The notes: generated by a model not told the origin, from the letters alone. Positions 9,517 to 19,522 are shown, counted from the first letter of the stretch. The stretch: DNA of 20,618 nucleotides from Ettlia oleoabundans (GCA_019693395.1 JAAMXP010004974.1:1-20618), one strand, 5' to 3'. Program-made: numbers and translations.

Positions 9517-12500
9517 ATGCTGGGGCTGCAAGTCTCGGCAGCGCCTGCCCGATGCCATGGCAGCCAGCCACGCCGCTCGAGCGTCCGAGCCACACGGCCC
9601 ACCGTCGTTCCTCGGGCCACTGGCAGCGAGCACGCCGAAAGCGACAGCAAGTTCCAGGTGCCGTGTGACGGGATGCCAACATGCCGCCTCCCGCTGCTGC
9701 ACCGACTGGTTGGCCATAAAGGCCAAAGAAACTGTGAATTTAGTCGACCCCAACATGCGTAGCTTTGCTGTCCTGGTTGCAGGGGCATCATGCCGTATCA
9801 CAGCCGATCAAGTCAGTCAGCAGCGGGCCTAGCCCAGCACATAGCGGTGCAGCGCCAGCTGCCAGTGGCACCGGCGTCTCCAGCAACGCTATGAAAGGCT
9901 CCAGCCACATTTTGCAAGGGACAACAGCTGCCCAGCCTGTTGTGGTCGTACCGCCGCTGTCACCAGGACTCCCCATCACAGCAGTAGCGAGCAGGGCTAT
10001 GGGACACACGGCCTCAGGGCTACCAGCGCCTGCGGAGATTGCAAAGCCGCCAGCACCAGCGGGAGCAGCGAAAGACGAGTCCGCAGCGCAGAGCCCTGTG
10101 GAGGGCATCTTCAAGAATCTTACCAAGGCAATCATGCCGCAGCCACGAGCGCAGCCACAGCTGAGCCAGCTGCGAGCCGAGGTGGTATCCCTACGCAGCA
10201 AGGAGCAGCAGCTGCAGCAACAAATGAGCCAGATGACACAGGCAAGGGCCCCTGGCTAGCTTGCTTGTTGACTGCTTGGCATTGCGGATGTTTTGGATGC
10301 TGAATGCCATGACAATGACCAGAGGCGAGTAATACCTCATTGGATGCGATGAATGGGTGTTATAACGACCTGTCGCTGTGTTTTCAAGTTGGTTGCTATC
10401 CTGGGTGCCAGTAATGCCGCCCCGCATGTGCTTGGTGCGTAACGCCTCCCTGCAGGAAGCCCACATGCTTCGACAGCAGCTGGCAGCGCGGGAGGAAGCT
10501 GCCGCGCAGCTGGTGCAGGCTAAGGAGGCCGCTGAGACAGCGGCGGAGCAGTTGCACCAGCAGCTGGAGGCAGCGCAGGCGCAGGTGGCGGCAGCTGTGG
10601 AGCATGCGGCCTATGCCGAGGAGGCAGCGGCCTTGGCGCATGAGGAGTCGCAGCAGGCGGAGATGTACCGCCTGGGACTGCAGGAGGTAAGCGCCTCCAC
10701 CACTGCCCTTGCTCCTCACTGTACTGAACAGGAAGGAAGCAGCAACAAACACAAGGAATAAGTGCACATAGGTTTTACTGATGAATGTGCTGGATGCATC
10801 CATGGGTGTGCCAAGCAATCTAACTGCTTATTGATGCTTCTGAATGGAAGCATAATCGTAACCAACTGGCTTGCCGTGCACGCATTGTGGGTGCTGGCTG
10901 CAGGCCCTGTTGGACCTCCAGACCGAGCGACAGCACAGGGAGCAATTGAAGCTGGAGGTGAGCAGAGGGGCATCAATGGCGGCTCACATAAATGATGCTG
11001 CGGGATCTCATCCTGTAGATTGCTGCCTAGGCTCTGTAAGAAAGTGTCCTTTCTTCCTCCATCTCGGGGTGTGAGGTCCTAAATGCAGCCTCCACCATGC
11101 ATCCATCATGACCACGTGCTGCCCCGCATGGGCTCTTGCCATGTCGCAGATCATGAATGCGGAGCACAGCTCGGCAGCCGCCAAGAAGCTGGCGGCTGAG
11201 GTGCAGGGCCTGCAGCGCAAGTTGGCGGGGGTGCTCAAGAAGCAGCTGGCAGCGGCCGCACAGCTGCAAGCGAAGCTGGACAAGGCCACTTCTGAATGCT
11301 CAAAGCTGCGTGAACAGCTGCTGGCGGCTGAGGAAAAGGTGGGCTGAGCCCGAATGTGCTGCTGTGCAGCAGCTGCGGCAACCGGCCATGGTCCATGCTG
11401 TGCATCTCATGTGCCCTTCTCACAATGGGGTTATGGTGCTTGTGTCTTCTTTAGCGCTGTGTACTGTGAGGTACTGTTACCCTCAACAACGGCTTGGGGT
11501 TTTGCGCTGTGTCATGCACATTTGAACTGATCCACGCCACAGGCTCACAAATGGCATGAACATTCCTGCAGGCTGCCCAGTTTGAGGCGCAGCTGGTAGC
11601 AGCAGCTGGGGAGCGTGGCCGGCTGCAGCAGCGCTGCGAGCAACTGGAGGCAGAGGTGCGCCTTGGTGCCTGCTCTTTGCTCGCTTTGTTCCCGCAGTGG
11701 GATTTCGTTGAAAGCATGCGTGTGAGCATGCACCCGAGAAGACTGGGTGTAAAGTACATCCAGCGCTTGGACCTCCCTCTTTGCACCCGAAGGCACTGTT
11801 GCTTGTGGTGTTGTCAACCAGATCAGGCCCAATTGCTGTGCTGCGGGTCGATTTGCCTTGCCCTTCCTGCCCCTTGTGCAGCTGGATTCTGTGCGCTCTG
11901 CGGCTGTGGCTGAGCAGGAGAAGCTGGCCAGCGTGTGGTCGGCTCGGGTGGAGGAGGCTCTGCAGCAGGCGGCAGCCGCCCAGGCACAGGCCACAGCGGA
12001 GAGTAAGCGCAGCATTTCGCTGGAGCAGGCGCGGGAGGCGGCAGTGCAGGTGCGGCAAGCCCTCACAGTGTTGGGCATCGACGTCCAGAGCGAGCTGCAC
12101 CACACTCCTGAGCTGTTGCGCGGGGGTAGCCAATAGGCCGTTGTGCCCTGCCTGCCTGCCTGCCTGCCTGCCAGGATGACCGCGTCCTGCAGACATGGAT
12201 GCCAGTGTTGATATGTGTGTCAAAATTCCTGACGCAAACCGGCGTTTGATTGGGTCCCTCAACCCCATGCTTCTCGCGCCCCGTGTTGCAGGAGTCCCGG
12301 AACCTCAAAGCAGCGCTGAGCAGGGCAGAGGAGGAGGTGGAGCTTGTGCGGCTGTCAAAGACCGAGGATCAGGTGCTGCTGCTGCTCCCCCTATATTGCC
12401 GTGCTGCTGCATGGCATCCTGCCTTGCCCATAGGCTCTTATTGGGGGTGCGAGCCCCGCGATGACATTCAGATGTGGATGGTCAGCGCCATCGCCATTCT

Positions 12501-14121
12501 CATGCATTGCGCGACCCTCCTTGCATCTGGCTGAATTCGGAACGTGTTGAGCACCAAAGCACACCCACCCACCCAGCAAATCTTGACCTCCCCTTGCAGG
12601 CTGCTGCTGACGACCTGCTGCGCCGACTGGAAGCCGACCTCCAGGTACGCTGCTCCACACTACTCCCTGCCCGCGTACATGCCGCCAACTGCCCCCCTGC
12701 CTGTTTGCATGCTTTTCCCGTTTGCAAACATTCGCGCTTACGAATTCCTTGCCTGTATGAGACAGTCCTTCATTTGTGTTGCTGATGTTGCTGATGTAAC
12801 ACCTCGTGCTTGCGGTGTTGCAGCGCGCTGCCCAGGAGGTGCAGGAGGCAACCCGCAGGGAGCAGCAGGTCCTGGCGGAGCTGAAGCAGGCAACCCAGGT
12901 GCGGCACCTTGTTGCCTGACCATTGTTCGTGTGTGTGCCTAATGTGCATGCACACCGCTGCGTGTGTTCTCACCCCTGTATCGGCACATGTTGGGTTTCA
13001 ACCAATCCAGCTTCGCACACAAGCTTGCAGCTGTTTCTTGCCGTGCCATCCTCTCATTCGGAAGACACTGCTAGCTGCCATAATTGGGGGTAGGGAAGAA
13101 AGCCACCACGGCATAGACACCTGTGCAATGGCTCTTCAATGTGCATGCAGGTGGTGGATGCCTTGTACAGCCAGGCAATGGCGCCAGATGCGCAGATGAG
13201 GGCGCCAGCCGCTAGCCAGGTGAGGCAAGGGCCGCCGGCAAAAGCAACAACTTCTGCCAACTCAACTGCCTGCATGCCTACTGTCCGCCCTCCTCCCCTG
13301 GTCAGCTGCATTGTACGTTTGCCTCACATTGCAGCCTTTGGTGTGCTTGCCACTTGAGTTGATGTCTGTTGTCTTGCTCACCATAACTTCCCAGTCATGT
13401 CTGCCCTGTTATGCAGCAGCCAGCATGGGAGCGCGAAGTTTATAGCCCAGCAGCTCAGGGGCGCGGCGGGGAAGCGGCTGCCCTGGCTGCTGAGCTGGAG
13501 CAGGCACGGCAGGAGGTGGCGGAAGCTCAGGCGCAGGCAGCTGCTGCACGCAGCCGAAGCGCACTGCTTGACAAGGCGTGGGCGACCGCCTTGGAGGTCA
13601 GCTGCCAGCCATACCTGCCCTGCTTGCTGCTCCTCACTTTGGACTCCGATATGCCAACTCTTTTCCAAAGATCAGAGCCGCTATCTCTTACTGAACTCCC
13701 CTACAGGCCTGCCGCAGGGAGTCCTGTGGCACTGGCCCTCCACAGCCTCACCTCACCTCACCTCGCTGAGCTCTCCATCTCTCTCCTCCTTTCTGTGCTG
13801 CCCTGCCGTCCCCTGATCCCTATCATGCCAAGCCGTGCCGTGCAGGATGCCAAGGCGCTGCATGCTGAGCGGCGGGAGCTGAAGTCTGCCCTGGCACAGT
13901 CTCAACGGGAAGCCGTGGCCCTGGCCGCCAAGCTTGAAGCGGCTAGGCAGGAGGCCTCCACAGCGCACTCCCTGGCTGTCCAGCTGGAGGAGGCGCGCAT
14001 GGAAGTGGCTGCAGCCAAGGCGCTGGCCACCAGGCTGGCTGAGGATGCGGTGGCGGCGCAGGATGACAGCTCCCTGCTGCAACAGGCCTGGAACATGCCC
14101 ATATGGAGGCAGGCCACGTGA
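9517..14121 (+). CDS. Coiled-coil protein 2 of a tandem pair, putative plastid-targeted
   Basis: This is a paralogue of the gene at 4382-8402; no named family is recognised. Exons: 9517-9657, 9783-10241, 10456-10686, 10904-10957, 11150-11338, 11572-11655, 11882-12049, 12292-12372, 12600-12644, 12824-12898, 13151-13219, 13417-13596, 13846-14121. They give about 683 residues, and all twelve introns are phase 0. Exon 1 (MLGLQVSAAPARCHG...RRSSVRA) resembles a chloroplast transit peptide. Exon 2 starts with a Pro/Ala-rich linker whose AVSQPIKSVSS matches AVAQPLVSS of the first gene. The remainder is Ala/Glu/Gln-rich coiled coil. Exons of 18, 63, 28, 56 and 27 codons match the first gene in order and length. 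It has only three clear 17-residue units (13495-13545, 13933-13983, 13984-14034). Intron 2 uses a GC donor. An in-frame ATG at 9451 would add a hydrophobic stretch (FWVASYFFVMLGLQV) and make the N-terminus look like an ER signal; I prefer 9517 by analogy. Exons 9-12 are short and less certain. Confidence 0.77.
10242..10455 (+). other. GC-AG intron in coiled-coil gene 3
   Basis: The exon ends ATGACACAG and the intron begins GCAAGG, the consensus of the minor GC-AG class; the acceptor is CCCTGCAG at 10455. Without splicing here the frame stops at 10257-10259. With it, the joined protein (SQLRAEVVSLRSKEQQLQQQ then EAHMLRQQLAAREEAA) aligns with one continuous exon of the first gene (EQLRADVAALQAEREQL...EARDVRQQLAEQQ). 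That alignment is the main support. Confidence 0.75.
12147..12172. repeat. (GCCT)n tetranucleotide repeat in an intron
   Basis: Six CCTG/GCCT units lie in intron 7 of the second coiled-coil gene (12050-12291). Non-coding simple repeat in the model used. Confidence 0.8.
13495..13596 (+). repeat. 17-residue unit plus LLDKAW block in gene 3
   Basis: The 34 codons encode LEQARQEVAEAQAQAAA followed by ARSRSALLDKAWATALE and end exactly at the exon edge. They match the last repeat plus terminal block of the first gene's exon 9 (7602-7703) closely at the DNA level as well. Gene 3 lacks the five preceding tandem units at this place. Confidence 0.8.
13933..14034 (+). repeat. Two tandem 17-residue units in the last exon of gene 3
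   Basis: LEAARQEASTAHSLAVQ and LEEARMEVAAAKALATR are two 51-bp units of the same family as the six-copy array in the first gene. The corresponding exon of the first gene (7916-8125) has no clean tandem unit here, so copy number changed independently in the two paralogues. Confidence 0.75.
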
Positions 14122-15610
14122 AACCCACCCACACAAGTGAGTAGTGGGCTGAAGCGCATAGGAAGCTTGTGGGCTGAGTTGAGCTTCTCATGGGGCAGCA
14201 GCCTTGGCCGCGTGTTGGCACAGCAGCATGGAGTGATCTCATGCAGGGTTGCCGCCGTTGTTGTGTGCTGGATGTTCCGGTGGAATTAGCCATGACTGTG
14301 GATGTGTGAATCCTGGAGGCTGTCACGGCGTAGTAGCCCTGGTAATGAACTGATCCTTGATTGTACCTTCGCAGGACGAAGCCCTCTACTGACCCCTGTT
14401 GAGGAGCCTTCTCTGCAACCAAATGACCCAGCCACCCTGGGCAGAAGGCAGAAATGCACAACTTGTTCCCAACTTCATCTCGCGAAATCCAATCTGTCCC
14501 GCTATCCAGTGTGCTTTCTAGCTGGTGTCCCAGTGCACCTGCCGACAGCCACCTGCACTCACTGACAGACTGACGTAAGCAGCGCCCTGTGGAGGAGTTT
14601 GCCCCCCTTTTTAGATTGATGCAGTCCATCTGCGCACATGCTGGTTCGTTTTCACTGCACGTGTATTATAACCCCGCATGTGTATCATACCCCAGGGTGT
14701 TTAGCTGCCCGTCACACGCCTTCTCTGCCACACTCCTACGCTTTGAAGTTGCTTTGTACTGCTATTTGCATGCGTTCTTGTCTTGCAGTTGCCCGATTAG
14801 CGTCATTTTTCGTGCAACACACAGCACAAGTGCTTTCCAGTCTGTGTCAACACAGATTGATGCTCCTCCATCATTACTATTTGATATGCTTGCCCTGGCT
14901 GATCCCGAACTCATTCATCTCATCTCATCCAACACTGGCCATCTGTTCACCCCAGTGGCCAAGTCAGCTTTCTTTCCAAAGTTTCACTTTCCCTGTGACG
15001 TTGGGAACCTGTTTCAGCATTTTGAAATCAACTCAATGCGCGGTTTCATACAAAGCTTGCCCAAGAAGTCGTGTGCTTGTGTGTAATCAGACTCAATTGC
15101 CTGGCCTCCCCGCTCATGTGCTTGGAACAGCGCACTATATGCTTACATATGGCAGCAGCAAACAGGCTGATGACTACACTTTGCGGGATGGAAATCAGTC
15201 AAAAACGGCCAGCAAGGGCCCTTAGGTGCATGCACGACAGGGTATCTGCCTTTGCAAGACGTTCTAGATGGGTTGCCAATGCGGCGGAAATGTTGGAACG
15301 GGCAAAGGCCAGGGTGCCTAATGCTGTGGCCCTGGGATCATGCGTTTAGTAGGATTGGTTCGGGCAAACGGTGTGTGGGTGACACGTGTTATTGGGTAGG
15401 ATGCACGGCATCAACGCATTCTGTCTACTAGCCAAAATGTATCCAGTAGCCCGAGTGTACGCAGGAAACTGTATCCGGGGTGAACTGTGAAAACGGCACG
15501 GCGCATCATCCGGGCATGCTTGCTAGGAATGCCTTACAGCTTGCATAAGCTGGCTTGAAGGGGTGCCTCACAGCTCGAGTGCCAGCTGTGGACAAGAGTG
15601 GAGGGCGTGC
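14122..15610. other. Long gap between convergent genes
   Basis: This 1.5-kb stretch separates the stop of coiled-coil gene 3 (+) from the stop of the HSP20 gene (-). From about 14600 it is visibly AT-richer than the coding regions. TGTAA at about 15082 could end the plus-strand transcript, and TTACA at 15534-15538 could end HSP20 on the other strand. Two open frames exist (14619-15086, with an internal ATG, and 15071-15349), but neither shows a recognisable domain, splice pattern or coding-like composition. No gene is called. Confidence 0.45.
15534..15538 (-). terminator. Candidate polyadenylation signal of HSP20
   Basis: TTACA on the plus strand is TGTAA on the minus strand, 73 bases beyond the HSP20 stop codon. 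Position and sequence fit the chlorophyte polyadenylation signal. Confidence 0.5.
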
Positions 15611-16986
15611 TCAAGAGACGGTGATGCGCTTGGCTTCCTCCTTCCTAGTTTCCTTCTTAGGCACTGCAACCAGGCAGCAGGGCGCATGGTGAAAAACGGG
15701 CGTCAGTGGTTGAACAACAAAATGGTTTGTGTGAAACGTTACAACCATTATAAGTGAAAGCTGGGGCACATCTTGGAGGAAATGACTGGTATAGCCAGGC
15801 ACACACAAGCACGCAGGCAAGCAAGCAGATGAGAATGCAGACAGGCAGGCACATGATCCCTCACCGTCCAGCACGAGCACGCCGTTCTCATACTTAGCCT
15901 TGACCTCGTCCAGGTTGGCGTTCTCAGGCATGCGCAGGGCGCGGCCAACAAACTGGGAGCTGCGCTCATAGCTGCAGGCACAGGTTCGGGCCACGGTGGC
16001 GGGTCAGCATTGGGGGAGGGGACGCTAAGCACATGCAACAACAACGAAGGGGGATGTAAAATTGAGGTTGGGAACTGCAAGTGCAAGGTTGCGAGGAAGG
16101 TGCTGACAGGCGACACCTGACGCCTATCAGTAAGAAGAAGGCGAGAATACGATGTGGCACTATGTAGTCCCAGCTCACCAGCTCATGGACGGGCACCAAG
16201 CGGCGCTTACTCACCGGTGGTACCTGCGCCCGGCCTCCTCCTTGTCCTCCTTCTTCTCCTGCTCCTGCTCCACGTTGATGCGAAGCACATCGTTGTCAAC
16301 TGCATTAAGTGAGCAATGGAGCAGTCTTGTGAGCAGATGAACACCTGTAAGTCGTTCACAGGCAGCAGCTGCCAGCATAAGGTATCCTCCGCTGCATCAG
16401 CAAAGATGTAGCAGCATGTAGTTCATGGTTCACTACTTAAGTTTGCAAGGGTGCCTGCATCAAGTCACGCACCAGTCACTTTGATGTTGTCCCTGTTGAC
16501 CCCAGGAATGTCGGCTTTCACCTCAAACTTGTCATCCTGCTCAACCTGCAGAGGGAGGAAGTGAAGGAGAAGGGGAGCTGCTTTGAGGCTGCAAAGACAA
16601 TAGAGCCATACAAATGGGAGGGCGGCAAAAAATTGAATGGATATATTGTGGAGGCAGAGGTGGATGCCAACAGGGGTGAGATAACACTTCAGACAAGAGG
16701 TTGCCACGTTCTGGAAGGGCAGGGGGCGGCGGCAGCGGCGGCGCCCAACCCAAACTTGGCGCAAATCGCCCTTCCCACCCATCGAGCCCCTTGTATTGCA
16801 AAGATGTCCACTGCGGTGCGCACTCACCACATCCAAAGGCATGCCACGGGTGGCGAGCTGGGTGGTGCCTTCGAAGGGCTGCAGCATGCGCTGCATATCG
16901 CGCGTGATGTCAGGGAAGCCAAGAGTTCCGAAGAAGGGAGAGAAGAAGTCATCGGGAAAACCGCCGCCGCGGGTAGTCAGAGCCAT
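15611..16986 (-). CDS. Small heat-shock protein (HSP20, alpha-crystallin domain)
   Basis: This is an ATP-independent chaperone that binds unfolding proteins under heat or oxidative stress. Exons on the minus strand: 16986-16828, 16545-16473, 16299-16215, 15971-15865, 15663-15611, giving 158 residues, a usual length. Intron phases are 0, 1, 2, 1. The N-terminal arm (1-53) starts MALTTRGGGF with aromatic FFSPFFGTLGF and no transit-peptide character, so a cytosolic location is likely. The alpha-crystallin domain runs from about 54 to 142 and includes VKADIPGV, INVEQEQEKKE, a YHRYERSSQFVGRALRMPE segment, and NGVLVL with the class G-V-L motif at about 136-138. The C-terminal tail has I-T-V (155-157), the oligomerisation IxI/V motif. 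The frame continues upstream of the ATG at 16986 with another ATG at 17112, but the short form matches the family better. Heat-shock-element-like sites lie upstream at 17141-17261. Confidence 0.93.
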
Positions 16987-17282
16987 TTTAGCGAGCGTTG
17001 AGGGTCGGGCTGTGTTTGGAACGAGTGATGGTCCGCGGACCAAAGGCACGGAGACTGTAGGTTGCTGATAGAGTAGCGGAAAGCGAGAAATGTATGACCA
17101 AACATGCTCCAAGGGCGGTTATGTAGGCATTTCCTCGGGTTTCCAGAAGTGCCATGTCAGCGTGAGGATCTTTCTAGACCAAAATGCAATGCAACTAGAG
17201 GGCGCGAGAAGGGTCGGGATTTCGGGCTGGATACGTCGTTCGCTCATTCGGCGGAAAGTTCTTTGCAGTACTATATAGATAA
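16987..17282 (-). promoter_or_regulatory. HSP20 upstream region with heat-shock-element-like sites
   Basis: This 296-base spacer lies between the pyridoxal kinase stop and the HSP20 ATG. It holds a perfect inverted HSE core, TTCCAGAA, at 17141-17148, about 155 bases before the ATG. A weaker site, TTTCTAGACC, lies at 17171-17180. A composite lies at 17247-17261 (TTC, 4 bases, GAA, 2 bases, TTC). HSF binds alternating GAA/TTC units spaced by two bases. A heat-inducible promoter is inferred from these and from the identity of the gene. Confidence 0.55.
17272..17278 (+). promoter_or_regulatory. TATATAG box beside an HSE-like site
   Basis: TATATAG follows the 17247-17261 HSE-like cluster by about 10 bases in the plus direction, and lies 5 bases from the pyridoxal kinase stop codon. 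In this order, HSE then TATA, it would drive transcription rightward, antisense to pyridoxal kinase. Read on the minus strand (CTATATA) it could instead serve HSP20 with a long 5' UTR. Undecided. Confidence 0.3.
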
Positions 17283-19522
17283 TCATGTAAACGTGGTAGG
17301 TTCTGCTGGAATAACAAGCTGAGGCTGCAGAATAGCGGCCTGGTTCTGCACTAGCCTCAACTCCCTGGCAGCACACACCGCCGCCGTACGCTCTTTCGCG
17401 CTGGCCGCTGTGCCGCACTGCTCCACCGTATCCCGCAGTACGGCTTGCAGCCCTGCCACTGCCGCCTCAAGGGCTGCCTTCAAGTCGTCGGGGTGTCTGT
17501 GTAGCCAGCCCAGCAGCAGCGCGGCAAACAGGTCGCCTGCAGCAAGCAGAAAGTGTGTGTTGTGTGTGTGTGTGGGGGGGGTGTCAGGCTGGGCCAAGCA
17601 GGTTGATTCCTTCCAGTCCGCAGTGGGCGCTTTTGCACGTGTTGGGCCTAAGCCACACTGCCGGCCCCATCGCTGCTGCTAAGCCAGCATAGCAACAGGC
17701 ATGTGCTGGGTAGTGCTCAATATCCATTCCCACACCAAGGTCAGCAGGGAGCCACCTCAGGGGGCCAAGCCTTGGCAGCGCTGCCCATGCACCTGTGCCT
17801 GTGAAGTAGGCGTGCACGCGAGGCACTCGCAAGCGCAGCTGCTGTGCACCGTCCCCCCGCTGCTGCTGCGTGGTGCTGGCCAGGATTGTGACATGCTGCT
17901 CCCAACCCGGCAGCTCAGAGCTTGTGATGACTACAGTGTGCGGTCCTCTTGCATGCAGCTGGCGGCATGCTTCCAGCGCATCTGCCTCGCTCCGTATGCA
18001 CAGCCCTGTCAGCTGTTCTGCCTCAAACTGCAAGGCAAAGGGCTGGCGTGTGGGCTCATGGCATGTGGCGCACACTCACGGAACAGGAACATGGGGTGTG
18101 GGTGGGGTGAAGGTGCTCCAGCGAGCTGCTATGGGCATGCACATAAAAAAATCTCCGGCAGATTTCCTTGGGACTGCACCTCAGGTATGCGTGTCCCCAG
18201 GCTTCCAGCTCTGTTTTCAATATCCAATGTGCAGTGCGCGGCTCAGGCTGCCAGTCCCTTCACCCCACCTGGTTGGGTGTCATGATGGAGGCCGAGGGGG
18301 TGATGAGGTCCCGGAAAGCTGCAGGCATCTCAGGCCGCACGTACAGGCGTCCGTCATCACCCATTACTGGATCACACACTGCGGTGGAGGTTGAAGTGTG
18401 ACGAGCTGCTTAGAAATATTGAATTGGGACGCACGTCCCACCTGCTATTCACGTTCTCAAGTTGCACGTGAAGACGAAAGAAGAGAGCTCGGGTTCGGCA
18501 TGGCTGGTTTGGCATCGCACGTGTGCAAGTCCGTGGGGCAATGCAACGACAGATGCAGGTGCCTGGATTGATGGCCCTGGCCTGCATGAGCTGACGAGGC
18601 ACCAAAAGCAGGCATGCGTGCAGGAGAGGAACATACCGTAGACAAGGTTTGGATTGTACTGCCGCAGCTTCTCCGCAACTCTCACAATGGTTTGCAGCAG
18701 AGACAGGGAACCAATGTAGCCTGCAGGGGAATGGCAGGATGTAAAGAGTCTTGATTGCTCAGGCGAAGAATGAGCCACTGCCCAAGTAGCGCTACCAATA
18801 CCAAGAGTACGATGCAATTGAGGTCAAACTCACAGTCTCACATGCTTTCATCTCAAACTTCAATGCTGCCCACCCATTCGTTTTAATTGCACCTGTGAGC
18901 AGGTGTGTGTAGTTGATGAGTTGGTTTGCCTCCAGCCCCTCTATCAGCCGCCACAGAGCCTCACCATCCATCACTTCACCCCTCCAGGTGGGGAAGCCTG
19001 TGTGGTTGCTGAACTGCACACTGTTGATGGGGTCGACATCAAACCCCAGCAGCTGCAGCGGCAGCACAGCACACTGCAGGGGCGGAATGGTGGCAGCTGT
19101 GTCACGGGGGCCGGTGGTCGTACAGGCGAAACATGCTGCAGCATGATGACGCCCAATTAGCTAGTAGCGATTCTGGTGGCGTCATACCGTATGGGCGTAC
19201 ACTATGAGCGGCCCTGGGGTCCGCCGACAAAACGAGGCAGCCCCCAATTGTGTGGAAGCGAGTTTGAAGGGGCGGTTTTTGAACCTGCCGCCGGCAGCCG
19301 CCCTGTTGGTCAAGCTCTGCCTTTAGGCAGATAGACTGGCTTCAGGCCTGTCACGGCCTCAGTCCAACACGATGAGCGAGATAGAGTGCAATACTGTAAT
19401 CATGCTAAGACATCGTGCATCACCTTGTTGCCCACATATCCAGAAACCACGTGGCTTTGCACGCTGAGCACTCGGGGCAACAGCGGCGACGGCGGCAGCG
19501 GCTCAGTTTGCACGGCAGCCAT
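17283..19522 (-). CDS. PDXK: Pyridoxal kinase (vitamin B6 salvage)
   Basis: The enzyme phosphorylates pyridoxal, pyridoxine and pyridoxamine with ATP to give the PLP cofactor and its relatives; the plant homologue is SOS4. Exons on the minus strand: 19522-19424, 19073-18893, 18720-18637, 18378-18269, 18027-17793, 17536-17283, giving 320 residues with intron phases 0, 1, 1, 0, 1. Family motifs are all present: [14 protein letters not shown] near residues 20-33, [14 protein letters not shown] (substrate pocket), [15 protein letters not shown] segment around 121-130, [14 protein letters not shown] around 153-166, [10 protein letters not shown], and [14 protein letters not shown] with the catalytic GTGD at 235-238. 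The length fits the family. An in-frame ATG at 19621 would add 33 residues (MRSSAAGIQGFHLAP...) that could be an organelle presequence; I chose 19522 because family members start shortly before the RVLS strand. The gene lies 296 bases upstream of HSP20 on the same strand. Confidence 0.95.
17553..17580. repeat. (GT)n microsatellite and G run in a pyridoxal kinase intron
   Basis: The alternating GT/TG tract followed by a run of G lies in the last intron of pyridoxal kinase (17537-17792), just upstream of its acceptor on the minus strand. There it reads as C- and CA-rich sequence. Simple repeat. Confidence 0.8.

Noticed and set aside
12050..12136. Extension of gene 3 exon 7 to a stop at 12136
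   Set aside because: It is open by chance into the intron; splicing at 12049 keeps the exon at 56 codons, matching the paralogue's 55, and joins in frame to the 27-codon exon.
11483..12268. Minus-strand open frame of 261 codons
   Set aside because: It runs across both introns and exons of coiled-coil gene 3 on the opposite strand and shows no recognisable domain.
16987..17112. Upstream ATG extending HSP20 (MEHVWSYISRF...)
   Set aside because: The added segment does not resemble known HSP20 N-termini or a clear transit peptide and overlaps the promoter region; the start at 16986 fits the cytosolic family length.
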